Assembly (NCBI GenBank): GCA_003223875.1
Contig: QHWY01000099.1
Span: 1 to 45,135 of the forward strand
DNA: 45,135 nt
DNA from: Acidobacteriota bacterium
Lineage (GTDB): Bacteria > Acidobacteriota > Terriglobia > 20CM-2-55-15
Direction of reading: 5' to 3'
Below are positions 28,046 through 37,746 of this stretch, piece by piece. Both the position numbers and the translations under genes were made by a program. The notes beneath the pieces are model-generated. The model had not been told where the DNA came from. It made no database searches and worked only from the letters and a program-made list of their open reading frames with translations. Every line of letters begins with the position of its first letter. The first letter of the stretch is position 1.

Positions 28046-28867
28046 ATGCGCGTGCGGTTTTGGGGAGTTCGCGGCTCCACTCCCACACCTCAGAAAGAGA
28101 ACATGGGGTATGGTGGAAATACTTCTTGCATTGAAATTCGAACCGACACGAATCAGATTTTGATTTTCGACGGCGGAACCGGAATTCGCAATCTGGGGAA
28201 TGAGCTCCAGCAAGAATACGGCGATAAGCCGATCAGCGCGCACATCTTCTTCAGCCATTTCCACCTCGATCATATTCAAGGTGTGCCATTTTTTCGCCCG
28301 CTCTACAATCCGCGAAACCATTTCACGTTTTATTTTGCCGGCCGCCGCGACGCCAACCTCGTTATGGACGCGCTGGCGGGAATGATGGCAAATCCGTATT
28401 TCCCAGTCGACATGTCGAAGCTGCCGTGTTCTCGCGAATACGTAGATCTTGTGGAAGGAACATTTACTGTCGCCGACACCAGAATTCTCGTTTTACCATT
28501 GAATCATCCGCAAGGTTGTGTCGGTTACCGCATCATGCAGAACAGCAAGGTGATTTCATACTGCACCGATGTGGAGCACGGGGTCGATTGGAGCGATCGG
28601 AACATATTGATGCTTGCGAAAGATTCGGATTGCTTCATCGTTGACGCTCAATACACACCTGAAGAATTGCCCGATCATATCGGTTGGGGACATGGGAGCT
28701 GGAAGCAAGCCATCGATATCGGAATCGAAGCCAAAGTCAAGCGCATCGCTCTGTACCATCACGATCCTTACCACGAAGACTCGGATGTCGAGAAGATTTT
28801 GGACGACGCCAGCAAACTCTATCCGAACGTGATTGCGGCGCGTGAAGGTCTCGAGGTCAGTGTGTAG
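28046..28867 (+). CDS. MBL-fold hydrolase, phosphodiesterase-like
   Basis: A 273-residue metallo-beta-lactamase-fold protein starting MRVRFWGVRGSTPTP, typical of the phosphodiesterase-like branch. The HxHxDH site is SHFHLDHIQG. Further ligands are likely in YCTDVEHG, DCFIVDAQY and LYHHDPYHED near the C-terminus. GGAAGGAG stands before the ATG. The substrate may be a cyclic nucleotide or phosphodiester, but this is inference. The stop codon TAG forms the first three bases of the repeat at 28865. Confidence 0.85.
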   Translation: MRVRFWGVRGSTPTPQKENMGYGGNTSCIEIRTDTNQILIFDGGTGIRNLGNELQQEYGDKPISAHIFFSHFHLDHIQGVPFFRPLYNPRNHFTFYFAGRRDANLVMDALAGMMANPYFPVDMSKLPCSREYVDLVEGTFTVADTRILVLPLNHPQGCVGYRIMQNSKVISYCTDVEHGVDWSDRNILMLAKDSDCFIVDAQYTPEELPDHIGWGHGSWKQAIDIGIEAKVKRIALYHHDPYHEDSDVEKILDDASKLYPNVIAAREGLEVSV

Positions 28868-29009
28868 CGTGGGGGACCGGCCAGCAGTAAAGAGGCCGCG
28901 CAGCGGTGTTCCGAAGTGATCTGGCGTGAGCGGCTGCGAACGCAAGCCCGACAGGGCGCAGCCATCGATAAATGGCGAGGCCCGACGCTATAACGGTTGT
29001 CCCACGCTA
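28865..29009. repeat. Intergenic palindromic repeat, copy D1
   Basis: A 145-base element ended by perfect 9-base inverted repeats TAGCGTGGG and CCCACGCTA (29001-29009), with ACCG/CGGT continuing inward. It contains GAGGCCGCGCAGCGGTGTTCC (28892-28912) and a core copy at 28932-28963 with the small hairpin CCCGACAGGG. It matches copy D2 after the iscR-like gene in order and sequence over 28867-28990. The left end supplies the stop codon of the MBL gene; the right end is 11 bases from the dnaJ-like start. Confidence 0.75.
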
Positions 29010-29020
29010 AAATTGAAGTC

Positions 29021-29989
29021 ATGGCAGTAAAATTCCGCGACTATTACGAGATCCTTGGGGTCCCCCGCTCGGCGAAGGAACAAGAAATCAAAAAGGCATA
29101 CCGGAAGCTTGCCCGCAAATACCATCCGGACTTGAATCCGCAGAACAAACAGGCTGAAGAAAAATTCAAGGAGATCCAGGAAGCCTATGAAGTTCTGAGC
29201 GACGCCGATAAGCGGCGGAAATACGACCAGCTCGGAGCAAATTGGAAGAACGGTGCCGACTTCACACCACCACCGAATTGGGGCGGTTTTCAAGGCACTA
29301 TCAACATGGACGATCTCTTCAGCCGCGCCGGACAACAACGCGGCACTACCTTCAGTGATTTCTTTGAAATGTTGTTTGGCGGTATGGGAGGCATGGGTGG
29401 ATTCGGTGGCAGCGGGGCCGGGCCAGGAACGGGAACGCGCGCGCGCTGGGGCACACGCGCGCCAAAAGGCGAAGCTGAAACGGAACTTGCGCTTCCTTTA
29501 GAAGACATGCATCGCGGAAGCCTGCGCAAACTGACTGTTCGATTCGGAAACGCCGAAAAGACAATTGATGTCCGTATTCCTCCCGGCGCGCGTGACGACA
29601 GCAAAATTCGAATTCCAGGGGGCGGCCCGGGCGCGGGCGATCTGTATGTACGGTTGCACCAGCAGCCGCACTCCTTGTTCAAGGTAAACGGCGATGATAC
29701 GGAAGTCGAGATCGCGATAACACCGTGGGAAGCAGCCTTGGGCAGTACGATTCAAGTTCCGACACTCGATGGGAAGGCGGACATCCGTGTGCCTCCCGGT
29801 GTCGCGTCGGGCCAACGCCTGCGCTTGAAAGGTCAAGGGTTAAATATACGCGGCGGCGGACGACGCGGCGATCATTATGTCCGCTTGAAGATTGTCGTAC
29901 CAAAAGAGCTAACCGATGCCGAGAAGAAATTGTTCCAGGAACTGTCGAGGGTGTCACAGTTTAAACCCCGGAATGGAAATGCCGGCTAA
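29021..29989 (+). CDS. cbpA: DnaJ-like co-chaperone, CbpA type
   Basis: A J-domain protein of about 323 residues without the zinc finger of true DnaJ. The J-domain occupies residues 6-72 with the HPD motif in [11 protein letters not shown] Gly-rich linker (about 110-155) and two C-terminal substrate-binding beta domains follow ([46 protein letters not shown]). It stimulates a DnaK-type ATPase. The ATG at 29021 puts the J-domain at the N-terminus; eight extra upstream codons fall inside repeat D1 and are rejected. No dnaK or grpE is adjacent. Confidence 0.9.
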   Translation: MAVKFRDYYEILGVPRSAKEQEIKKAYRKLARKYHPDLNPQNKQAEEKFKEIQEAYEVLSDADKRRKYDQLGANWKNGADFTPPPNWGGFQGTINMDDLFSRAGQQRGTTFSDFFEMLFGGMGGMGGFGGSGAGPGTGTRARWGTRAPKGEAETELALPLEDMHRGSLRKLTVRFGNAEKTIDVRIPPGARDDSKIRIPGGGPGAGDLYVRLHQQPHSLFKVNGDDTEVEIAITPWEAALGSTIQVPTLDGKADIRVPPGVASGQRLRLKGQGLNIRGGGRRGDHYVRLKIVVPKELTDAEKKLFQELSRVSQFKPRNGNAG

Positions 29990-29998
29990 ACAAGCGAT

Positions 29999-30207
29999 AT
30001 TCCCCTCCTCGCAGAGGAGGGGTGGATGCGCCGAGCGTGGCGAAGGCGCAGACGGGGTGGCGCGAAGCGCGAACCCGATAGGGCGAAGCCTCAATGAAGA
30101 CCGGCGAAATATTTCGGCCGAACTGACCACCCCGGCGCGGCTTCTTTTGAGGCTTCGCCCTATCGGGCTCGCGCTTCGCGCCACCCCTCCTCTGCGAGGA
30201 GGGGAAT
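29999..30207. repeat. Hairpin-ended palindromic repeat, copy A (209 bp)
   Basis: Perfect 27-base inverted repeats (29999-30025 and 30181-30207) bound the element, and each is itself a hairpin (CCCCTCCTC/GAGGAGGGG, three-base loop). Inside are a second hairpin (TGCGCC/GGCGCA), a GACGGGGTGG motif, and two cores in inverted orientation (30061-30092, 30149-30180) around a centre with GACCGGCGAAATATTTCGG. It lies between two convergent genes. It has no coding content. It is the longest of the three copies and probably the full form. It may act as a bidirectional terminator, though there is no T-tract. Confidence 0.85.
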
Positions 30208-30213
30208 CGTCGC

Positions 30214-31164
30214 CTATACCTTGAATGGCAAATCGACAATCACTGCCGGCAAGACTTTCTCGTTGCTCACCACTTCAACCTCACTGCCTGGAGCGTAGGC
30301 TACTCTGCTAACGAATCCAAGAGCGATCGGCTTGTTGAGCCGAGGCGAGAATAATGTCGTTGTCAGATAACCTACTTCACGTCCTCCTTTGCGGACCGGA
30401 CTTTTCAGCTCAGGCAACTGCGCGCTGGATAATGTCAATCCGACGAACCGCCGGTTAACGTGCCCGATATATTTCACTTTGGCCACGACCTCCTGCCCGA
30501 TGTAGCAGCCTTTTTCGTAGTTGATACCAGCCTCGCCCATCTCAGGCATCATCGTCGTCTCATCGATGTCGATGCCATAAACAGGAATACCCGCTTCGGT
30601 CCGCAATACGTTCCAGGTACCGTGATCAATCGCCGTTGCACCGCTCTGAGCGAGAAATCTTAGGACTTTGTCTGCTTTCCCGCGCGGGAGCCAAACGTCA
30701 TACCCGATATCGGAAACAACAATCCGCGAGTCATCGACTTTTCGATGACTGTATTTCCCGACGAGTTTCAGGGGTTCGTCAATCCACGATTCCAGGGCCG
30801 CGGCTGCCTTCGGTCCGATCACCGCAAGAATGGAGTAATCCTCTGAAACATCCGCCATTTGCACATCTTCCATGATGAGCAATTTGTCGAATGCCGCAAG
30901 CAGCTTCGGAATTACGGCGCGCTCCAAGGACAACCAGACCGCGTCATCGTCCACGATCACGTGCATGTGCGCCACGATCTTTCCTTGCGGTGTGAGATGG
31001 GCTGCGTAGCAGCCCAAGCCGGGAGGAAGTTTTTGGACGTCATTGGTGAGCATGCCTTGCAGCCACGACACACGCTCAGTGCCGGTCAGCTTCACGATGC
31101 CGAACCAATCTTTTTCTGCCACCGCTGCTGCGCGCGTGGCGGCTTGATAGTATTCCGACAGCAT
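30214..31164 (-). CDS. ygfZ: YgfZ/GcvT-fold iron-sulfur maturation protein
   Basis: A 316-residue folate-binding protein of the YgfZ/IBA57 family, which supports repair or assembly of [4Fe-4S] enzymes such as MiaB. The family motif KGCYIGQEVVAKVKYIGHVNR is present, with its cysteine and GQE (quoted here in parts as KGCYIGQE and VNRRFVGL). The N-terminal half reads as the aminomethyltransferase fold (GTERVSWLQGMLTNDVQ). It lies 7.6 kb from the isc locus, which it complements functionally. Its 3' end abuts repeat copy A. Confidence 0.9.
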   Translation of the reverse strand: MLSEYYQAATRAAAVAEKDWFGIVKLTGTERVSWLQGMLTNDVQKLPPGLGCYAAHLTPQGKIVAHMHVIVDDDAVWLSLERAVIPKLLAAFDKLLIMEDVQMADVSEDYSILAVIGPKAAAALESWIDEPLKLVGKYSHRKVDDSRIVVSDIGYDVWLPRGKADKVLRFLAQSGATAIDHGTWNVLRTEAGIPVYGIDIDETTMMPEMGEAGINYEKGCYIGQEVVAKVKYIGHVNRRFVGLTLSSAQLPELKSPVRKGGREVGYLTTTLFSPRLNKPIALGFVSRVAYAPGSEVEVVSNEKVLPAVIVDLPFKV

Positions 31165-31271
31165 TACTCTTTTTTCTATCGCATGTTCAGATAGACCTGA
31201 AACGGAGAGCAGAAGAAGCCGGCGCCGATGAAGTTATTCCGCGTTCCAAGTTTGTGGAACGACTCCCGGAG

Positions 31272-31955
31272 TTAGTTTCCCGAGATCGCCTGGGACACCG
31301 ATTGAACGAACTTTCGGGCCGCTTCGGGGATCTCCAAATCGCCCTTTTCCAGAAGTTCGCGAACATCCACCTGACGATTATAGAGGTTCTTGTTGGCGTC
31401 CTTATCGGGACGCAGAACCGCGCCCTGCAGAGAAATGCCGGCAAAGGCACCGCGAGCTCGCGAGTACACAAGAATTTCCGACCTCATCGTGGCATTTGTT
31501 TCCGCAGATGCTTCCCTGCCTTTCGGCCCGGCAGCGGCGGACGCGTCGACGCCTAATTTGACCTTATCTCGCAGAAGGTGCTTTAGACTGTCGGGTGTCA
31601 TGAAGAGCATCACGACATCGGTCTCCTGACCACCGATCTGAAAGCCAAAACTGCCGCCGGTTATGGAAATCATAGCTGGCGGTCCCAATGGTCCCTTGCC
31701 TCCATCCTTTCTGCACGAAACCGCTCCGCGGCCAAGCTGTCCGCCGAATCCAAACGCTGCCTTTTTCAGAGCCGGAATTACAGCGACACACTCGGCTCGT
31801 TTGATCAGAGGTTTCGGAATGTCGGCGTCGGGAGCTTTGATCAACTCGTCGACGACTTTCGAGGATTCCCAAAGCCGATCGGCGATTTTGTCATCGATTG
31901 CCAGAGCGGGAACGACAAAGATCACAATGATCACAAATGCTAGAAGAAACCGCAT
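31272..31955 (-). CDS. Exported SYLF-domain protein (Ysc84/DUF500)
   Basis: A 227-residue protein with a signal peptide (FLLAFVIIVIFVVPALA, cleavage near residue 19). A SYLF lipid-binding domain follows, with the pattern ECVAVIPALKKAAFGFGGQLGRG, ISITGGSFGFQIGGQETDVVMLF and YSRARGAFAGISLQGAVL. SYLF domains bind phosphoinositides in eukaryotes; the bacterial role is not settled. It sits nine bases downstream of the M24 gene on the same strand. About 100 bases without a gene separate it from ygfZ. Confidence 0.88.
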   Translation of the reverse strand: MRFLLAFVIIVIFVVPALAIDDKIADRLWESSKVVDELIKAPDADIPKPLIKRAECVAVIPALKKAAFGFGGQLGRGAVSCRKDGGKGPLGPPAMISITGGSFGFQIGGQETDVVMLFMTPDSLKHLLRDKVKLGVDASAAAGPKGREASAETNATMRSEILVYSRARGAFAGISLQGAVLRPDKDANKNLYNRQVDVRELLEKGDLEIPEAARKFVQSVSQAISGN

Positions 31956-31964
31956 GGAATCCTC

Positions 31965-33158
31965 CTATTTCAGAATGGGGATCACTTCGGTTTGTATCGG
32001 TTGGCCGGTAACAATCGCCTCTTTTTCAGCCAAGTACATATCCACTTCGCTGCGCACACCAAAGGACCCTTTCAGGTAAACCCCCGGTTCGATCGAGAAG
32101 CAGGTTCGCGCCATCAAACGGCGGTTATCCTGAGTTTCGAGGTTGTCGATATTGGCGCCGTTACCATGGACCTCCTCATGAATGGAATGCCCGGTGCGGT
32201 GCAGGAAGTATTGGCCATAGCCGGCTTCGGTGATCGACCGTCGCGCCTCTTCGTCAATTTGCCACCCGTAGAGGACTTCAGCTGAAGAATATCGCGACTG
32301 CACGGCTTTTATTGCGACATCGCGGCCGTCGCGAACTACATTAAAGATCTTCTGATATTCCGCCGGAACGGTTTCATCAATAAAAAAAGTCCAGGTGATG
32401 TCATCATAAACGGCATGCGGTGTCCGGCGCTTGGACCACATGTCGACCAGCAAGAAATCGCCTTTTCTCAGTGGAAGATTGTCGGCAGCATTCGTTGCGT
32501 AGTGTGGATCGGCACTGTGGGCATTGATCGCCACAATGGGAGGATGTCCCGCGGTGAGGTCTCGGCGATCAAACTGCTTGAGGATGAAATCCTGTATCTC
32601 GAGTTCGTTTATGGTCGCATTCTCGCGAACGCGTCTGCGCACCTCTTTTGTGATTTCGTCCACGATCTCGCGCATGTGCTTCGCCGCATAGAGATGACTC
32701 TCCACCTGTTCGTCGCTCCACACCGCTTCGAAGACCTGGACCAGATCCGCGGACGAAACGATCTCGATACCGAAGCTCCGCACCAATTCGATCGTGCCGG
32801 CATCCACGCGCGAAATGTACGGGATCGTGTTCAGCGGCGAATACTGCATCGCGATTTTTTTTACTCTGCCAAGCGCCTCTCGCAAACATTGATGCAGTTG
32901 CTGCCAGGGCAGATAGACCCGTTTGTCACCCGGCAAACTATCCAGCGTACCCGTCTCTATCGCATGAACAATCTTTTGGGGTGTACCCGTTGCTGGAACA
33001 AAGTAAAACCAACGCCGTGTCGTAAACTTAGCATGATCCAATCGCAGAATATTTTCTGCGATCGGATCGCTTCCTCTGAAGCTATAGAACAACCACCCGT
33101 CGAGCTTGTCCTGCTGCAAGGCTTTTTGCAGGGACGCGATATGTGCTTCGTTTACCAT
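31965..33158 (-). CDS. M24 family Xaa-Pro peptidase
   Basis: A 397-residue peptidase of the aminopeptidase P/prolidase fold. Metal ligands appear as the aspartates in FLLVDMWSKRRTPHAVYDDITW, the histidine of HRTGHSIHEEVHG, and the glutamates in CFSIEPGVYL and GVRSEVDMYL. The start at ATG 33158 is preferred, since the longer frame to 33326 runs antisense through the start of the divergent gene at 33192. It has little visible similarity to the M24 gene at 26860 outside the ligand motifs. Confidence 0.88.
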   Translation of the reverse strand: MVNEAHIASLQKALQQDKLDGWLFYSFRGSDPIAENILRLDHAKFTTRRWFYFVPATGTPQKIVHAIETGTLDSLPGDKRVYLPWQQLHQCLREALGRVKKIAMQYSPLNTIPYISRVDAGTIELVRSFGIEIVSSADLVQVFEAVWSDEQVESHLYAAKHMREIVDEITKEVRRRVRENATINELEIQDFILKQFDRRDLTAGHPPIVAINAHSADPHYATNAADNLPLRKGDFLLVDMWSKRRTPHAVYDDITWTFFIDETVPAEYQKIFNVVRDGRDVAIKAVQSRYSSAEVLYGWQIDEEARRSITEAGYGQYFLHRTGHSIHEEVHGNGANIDNLETQDNRRLMARTCFSIEPGVYLKGSFGVRSEVDMYLAEKEAIVTGQPIQTEVIPILK

Positions 33159-33191
33159 TGCCCCATTATATGCGGGTAAAATGTAGGCGGG

Positions 33192-34298
33192 ATGAACAAT
33201 AAAAGCCGATTCCTGCATGGCCAACCGATTGAACCGCCGGCCATCGACGCGAATATGTCGATAGTCGATTTGATCGACAAAACCTTCAACGCTTACAACG
33301 CCGCGCGGTTTCGCGAAGCATGCCACCTGTTCACTGACCGGATGCTGGCCGACGATGTGACGGTCGGTATGAGTCTCTCAGGCGCAATGACGCCAGCGGG
33401 AGTCGGAATGGCAGCCATCATACCTCTCATGCGCGCCGGGTTCGTCGATTGGATCGTTTCGACCGGCGCCAATCTCTATCACGACACCCATTTCGGCATA
33501 GGTCTTCAGATGCGCCGCGGCTTGCACAACCTGGACGACCGCCTGTTGCGTGAGGAAGGCGTAGTCCGGATTTACGATATTTTCTTCGAATATGATGTCC
33601 TTCTTAAGACAGACGCATTCTTCCGTGAGATCATAAGCGCGCCTGAATTCCAGCGAACCATGAGCACAGCGGAGTTTCATTATCTAACAGGCAAGTATGT
33701 TCTAGAGCGAAGCCGGGTGCTCGGCCTCCAAGACAAATCGCTGCTCGGCGCGGCGCACGAATTAGGTGTGCCAATCTATACGTCTTCTCCCGGCGACAGT
33801 TCGATCGGGATGAATGTGGCGGCAAAGGCTCTCGAAGGTAACAAACTTCAGTTCGATGTGAATGCCGATGTGAACGAAACTGCTGCGATTGTATACGGTG
33901 CAAAGAAGAGCGGCCAAAAGAGCGCGATTCTCATCGTCGGCGGCGGTTCACCAAAAAACTTCGTCCTTCAGACCGAGCCACAGATCCAGGAAGTGCTTGG
34001 GCTTGACGAGAAAGGCCACGACTATTACCTGCAGTTTACAGACGCGCGCGTCGACACCGGAGGCCTGTCGGGTGCAACTCCCGCTGAGGCCGTAACATGG
34101 GGTAAAGTTGATCCTGAGCGGTTGCCGGACGCCGTCGTCTGTTATATCGATTCGACGGTCGCACTGCCCTTACTGACCGCGTATGCGATGACGAAACGAA
34201 AAGCGAGGCCGGTAAAAGGACTCTACCATCGGCGCGGTGATCTGGTCAGTTCGATGAAGAAAGCCGCCGCTAAGATCGGAAAGTTGAAAAGTGTCTAA
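33192..34298 (+). CDS. Deoxyhypusine synthase-like protein
   Basis: A 368-residue protein of the deoxyhypusine synthase fold. In eukaryotes and archaea the enzyme transfers aminobutyl from spermidine to a lysine of eIF5A. The N-terminal [24 protein letters not shown] and STGANLYHD segments and the C-terminal [20 protein letters not shown] region align with the family. K305 in WGK corresponds to the lysine that carries the covalent intermediate. Bacteria lack eIF5A. Some bacterial relatives make homospermidine, so a polyamine role is the best inference. It overlaps the oxidoreductase gene by eight bases. Confidence 0.88.
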   Translation: MNNKSRFLHGQPIEPPAIDANMSIVDLIDKTFNAYNAARFREACHLFTDRMLADDVTVGMSLSGAMTPAGVGMAAIIPLMRAGFVDWIVSTGANLYHDTHFGIGLQMRRGLHNLDDRLLREEGVVRIYDIFFEYDVLLKTDAFFREIISAPEFQRTMSTAEFHYLTGKYVLERSRVLGLQDKSLLGAAHELGVPIYTSSPGDSSIGMNVAAKALEGNKLQFDVNADVNETAAIVYGAKKSGQKSAILIVGGGSPKNFVLQTEPQIQEVLGLDEKGHDYYLQFTDARVDTGGLSGATPAEAVTWGKVDPERLPDAVVCYIDSTVALPLLTAYAMTKRKARPVKGLYHRRGDLVSSMKKAAAKIGKLKSV

Positions 34299-36318
34299 CC
34301 AAATCATTCGAGCCGTTTGCCCTCACGACTGCCCCGATACGTGCGCCATGCTGGTGGAAGTGGACGAAAGCGGACGCGCCGTTCGTGTCAGAGGAGATCC
34401 GGAACATCCGTTCACTCATGGCGGCTTGTGCGTGAAGGTCGCTCATTACGAGAAGCGTACCTACCACCGAGAGCGTTTGCTCTATCCAATGAAGCGCGCC
34501 AGCCATAAAGGTGAAGGCAAATTCGTCCGGATCTCATGGGACGAAGCCCTTGAAACGATCGCCCCCAGGCTGAAGGCGATCGCACAGAAAAATCCGCAAT
34601 CGATTCTGCCCTACAGCTATGCAGGTACGATGGGTCTGCTCCAGGGTGGAAGCATGGATCGGAGATTCTTTCATCGCCTCGGAGCATCCTTGTTGGATCG
34701 AACGATCTGCTCCACAGCAGGCATGTTCGGCATGCGTTATACGGTAGGCGCTTCGGTCGGAACCAATCCCGAGACCGTCGACCAAGCGAAGTACATCCTG
34801 ATCTGGGGCTCGAACATCATTACTTCCAACATTCACCTGTGGCGATACATTCTGAAAGCGCGTTCGCGCGGGGCGAAGATTGTCACGATTGATCCGCTGC
34901 GCACCAAAACGGGAGAGCAGTCGGACGAACACATCCCAATCATGCCCGGCACCGATGGCGCGTTAGCGCTCGCGATGATGCACATCATCATTCGCGACGG
35001 CCTTCAGGATCAGGATTACGTCGATCGATACACGATTGGCTTTGAAGCCCTAAAGGAAAGAGTCAAGGAATATCCTCCTTCACGCGTCAGCGAGATCACT
35101 GGAATTTCCGAAGCTACGATTGAGCGCATCACGCACGAATATGCCACTCAGTCGCCGGCCTTCATTCGTGTGAATTACGGCCTGCAAAGACACGCCGGCG
35201 GTGGGATGGCGGTTCGAAATATTTTCTGCCTACCCGGTTTAATCGGATCGTGGCGCTATCCTGGTGGCGGCGCGGTTTTGAGCACAAGTGGATTTTTTAA
35301 ATACAACAATCCGGGTCTCGAACGTCCTGATTTGATTGCGGGTCATCCGAGAACGATCAACATGAGCCAATTGGGGGAAGCACTCAGGTGCGCGGATCCG
35401 CCGGTAGAGGCGATTGTTGTTTACAACAGTAATCCGGGGGCAGTTGCACCGAACCAGCAACGCGTGCTCGATGGGTTGAAACGCGAAGATTTGTTCACGG
35501 TTGTGCTCGAACATTTTCAGACGGACACGGCTGATTACGCCGACGTCCTTTTGCCGGCGACGACACAACTCGAGCACCTGGATATTCACCGTTCCTATGG
35601 GCACACCTATGCCATGCTGAACATGCCCGCCATCCGGCCGCTGGGCGAAAGCAAACCTAATACGGAGATTTTCCGTCTCCTCGCGAAGCGTATGGGCTTT
35701 GATGAACCATGCTTCGACGACTCCGATGAAGATCTAATCCGACAGGCCTTGACCGGAGTGAAGGGGATTTCGCTTGATGAACTAAAGGACAAGGGTTGGG
35801 TCTCGCTGCGGATTGGCGATGCGCCCTTCGCCGAAGGCAACTTTCCAACGCCATCAGGTAAGTGCGAATTTTACTCCGAGCGCCTCAAGGATCTCGATCC
35901 GCTACCGACTTACGTTCCCCCCCGTGAAGACCGGCTCTCAAATCCAGCGCTCGCGCAGAAATTTCCCTTGGTATTGATATCGCCGCCCGCGCATCACTTT
36001 CTCAATTCGACATTTGTTAATCTGTTTCAGGAAAAGGAAGTGGGACCGGCTCTCGAGATTCATGCGGTGGATGCCGCAGCCCGGCATATTGCCGATGGTA
36101 GTCCGGTACAAATTTTTAATGGCCGCGGCGGTTTCCTCGCTCGAGCGGTTGTGACGGACCGCACGAGACCCGGTGTGGTGTGTGCGCCATCGATTTGGTG
36201 GAACAAATTGGTTCCGGGCGGTCGTAATGCCAACAGCACAACGTCCGAAGAACTCACCGACCTTGGCGGAGGTGCCACGTTCTACGACAATCTGGTCGAT
36301 GTTCGTTTAGCAGACTGA
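34291..36318 (+). CDS. Molybdopterin oxidoreductase with N-terminal [4Fe-4S] site
   Basis: A 675-residue enzyme of the DMSO-reductase family. The N-terminal cluster ligands are C10, C14, C18 and C47 (CPHDCPDTC, then GGLCVK). Molybdopterin-contacting regions include [15 protein letters not shown] and [19 protein letters not shown], and the C-terminal cofactor domain starts about residue 560 ([17 protein letters not shown]). The CPxDCPDTC start resembles a poorly characterised group that includes Bacillus YyaE. It has no twin-arginine signal, so it is cytosolic. The GTG start overlaps the upstream gene. The substrate is unknown. Confidence 0.88.
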   Translation: MSNQIIRAVCPHDCPDTCAMLVEVDESGRAVRVRGDPEHPFTHGGLCVKVAHYEKRTYHRERLLYPMKRASHKGEGKFVRISWDEALETIAPRLKAIAQKNPQSILPYSYAGTMGLLQGGSMDRRFFHRLGASLLDRTICSTAGMFGMRYTVGASVGTNPETVDQAKYILIWGSNIITSNIHLWRYILKARSRGAKIVTIDPLRTKTGEQSDEHIPIMPGTDGALALAMMHIIIRDGLQDQDYVDRYTIGFEALKERVKEYPPSRVSEITGISEATIERITHEYATQSPAFIRVNYGLQRHAGGGMAVRNIFCLPGLIGSWRYPGGGAVLSTSGFFKYNNPGLERPDLIAGHPRTINMSQLGEALRCADPPVEAIVVYNSNPGAVAPNQQRVLDGLKREDLFTVVLEHFQTDTADYADVLLPATTQLEHLDIHRSYGHTYAMLNMPAIRPLGESKPNTEIFRLLAKRMGFDEPCFDDSDEDLIRQALTGVKGISLDELKDKGWVSLRIGDAPFAEGNFPTPSGKCEFYSERLKDLDPLPTYVPPREDRLSNPALAQKFPLVLISPPAHHFLNSTFVNLFQEKEVGPALEIHAVDAAARHIADGSPVQIFNGRGGFLARAVVTDRTRPGVVCAPSIWWNKLVPGGRNANSTTSEELTDLGGGATFYDNLVDVRLAD

Positions 36319-36321
36319 CAC

Positions 36322-36472
36322 ATTCCCCTCCTCGCAGAGGAGGGGAGGATGCGCCGAGCGGAGCGACGGCGCAGACGGGGTGGTCAGACCGGCGAAACGT
36401 TCCGGCCGTCTTCTATCGAGGCTTCGCCCTATCGGGCTCGCGCTTCGCGCCCTCCTCTGCGAGGAGGGGAAT
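36322..36472. repeat. Hairpin-ended palindromic repeat, copy B (151 bp)
   Basis: It is bounded by 23-base perfect inverted repeats (36322-36344, 36450-36472), each a hairpin with the same CCCCTCCTC/GAGGAGGGG arm as copy A. It shares with copy A the GATGCGCCGAGCG stretch, the GACGGGGTGG motif, the GACCGGCGAAA centre and one core (36418-36449), but lacks the left core. It lies between the convergent oxidoreductase and DUF1015 genes, four and six bases from their stops. Confidence 0.85.
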
Positions 36473-36477
36473 GTGAT

Positions 36478-37722
36478 TTATTCCATTGCATACATCGTCA
36501 AACCGGACAGCACTTTCGGATAAAAGTCCGTCGATTTTTGCGGCATGACATTGCCTTCGAAGGCAATGTCGCGTAGTTGTTCGAGGCGAGTCGGATTGAG
36601 CAAAAAAGCGATCTGTGCTGTTCCTGCTCGCACTGCGCTGATGGCTGCCTCGCGTCCACGCACATACGTGATGTAGGTTTCCTTCTTTACGGCCTCCTCG
36701 GTAATACCGAGACATTTCTCCAATAGCAAACGGTGCAAAATCACGACGTCAAGCGTGCGCTGTTTCTCCGACAGATCAGGCATCAGCGAACGGAGATCAA
36801 CGGACGATCTAAGCTGCAGGAATGACATCCGATCATTTAAGAAAACGCCGACGGTGATCCGTTCCGCTTTTGAGGATTCCGTCCTATAAAAAAATTCTCC
36901 CGCGCGATTTAAAAAAGCGGACGGCTCGAATCCCGGCACGTTCGCAAGCACACGGTGGGTAGGCAGAATGGTTAGTCCCGGGCTACTGGTGTTGAAAAAC
37001 GTCATCGGCAGCCGATCACTTCCCTTCTCTCCACGCATCTCATCTCGATAAGCCAAGGCCGTTTCATACCGATGATGCCCATCGGCGATAATCAACTTCT
37101 TGTTCTCCATCTGTGCCTGAATGAACCGGATTCGTTCGTGGTCAGTGACCATCCACATCGAGTGTTCAACGCCGTACTCATCTTTCAGGCGAATGTCCGG
37201 AGTCCGCCGGGCGATCTCCTCCAGAGTGTGATCGATTCGCTGCTCCGGATCCTCGTAGAGCATGAAGATCTGTTCAAACTGAGTTCGCGTATGACGCAAC
37301 AACTCGAGTCGATCTTTTTTGGGACCCGTCAACGTTCGCTCATGAGGAAATACGACTTTGTTTGCGTAATCCTCCAATTCACCCAGCGCGACAAATCCCT
37401 TTCGAACCCGAAGTTCATTTTCATCCGGCACATTGAATCGCTGGAAGTAAACAAACAACGACGCCTCCGGAAGCTGCTGCAGGATTCCGCTGGCTCGCCA
37501 CTCCTTTAAGTAAGCCGCGGCACGAGTATAGACATTCTGGTCCAGCGAATCCGATGGATCTGACTTCCCCAAGATAATTCGAACAATATTGTTTGGATGC
37601 GCCGCATAATATCGCTCCTGCATTTCCTTCGAGATCTTGTCGTATGGCTGGGTGACGACTTTATCAATAGGAACTTTGTCGGGCGCATATCGAAGACTGC
37701 GGAAGGGATAAATCTTGGCCAT
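36478..37722 (-). CDS. DUF1015 family protein
   Basis: A 414-residue cytosolic protein of the DUF1015 family, starting MAKIYPFRSLRYAPDKV and continuing VVTQPYDKISKEMQERYYAAHPNNIVRI, with IADGHHRYETALAYRDE in the middle and a C-terminal THRV and VILHRLLLEKCLG section, all typical of the family. Its function is unknown. A 103-residue upstream extension to 38031 is rejected because the family start is at 37722 and the extension lies antisense to another likely gene. Confidence 0.88.
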   Translation of the reverse strand: MAKIYPFRSLRYAPDKVPIDKVVTQPYDKISKEMQERYYAAHPNNIVRIILGKSDPSDSLDQNVYTRAAAYLKEWRASGILQQLPEASLFVYFQRFNVPDENELRVRKGFVALGELEDYANKVVFPHERTLTGPKKDRLELLRHTRTQFEQIFMLYEDPEQRIDHTLEEIARRTPDIRLKDEYGVEHSMWMVTDHERIRFIQAQMENKKLIIADGHHRYETALAYRDEMRGEKGSDRLPMTFFNTSSPGLTILPTHRVLANVPGFEPSAFLNRAGEFFYRTESSKAERITVGVFLNDRMSFLQLRSSVDLRSLMPDLSEKQRTLDVVILHRLLLEKCLGITEEAVKKETYITYVRGREAAISAVRAGTAQIAFLLNPTRLEQLRDIAFEGNVMPQKSTDFYPKVLSGLTMYAME

Positions 37723-37746
37723 ATTGCGATAGAATACTTCGCCTCT

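Noticed and set aside
30001..30239. Short ORFs inside repeat copy A on both strands
   Set aside because: They exist only because the repeat lacks stops; their translations mirror each other through the palindrome.
31165..31271. Possible remnant of a C-terminal coding fragment (NNFIGAGFFCSPFQVYLNM on minus)
   Set aside because: Only about 25 codons with no start or recognised family; could be chance.
32415..33179. Plus-strand open frame of 254 codons over the M24 gene
   Set aside because: Antisense to the metal-ligand motifs of the peptidase at 31965-33158; no domain seen.
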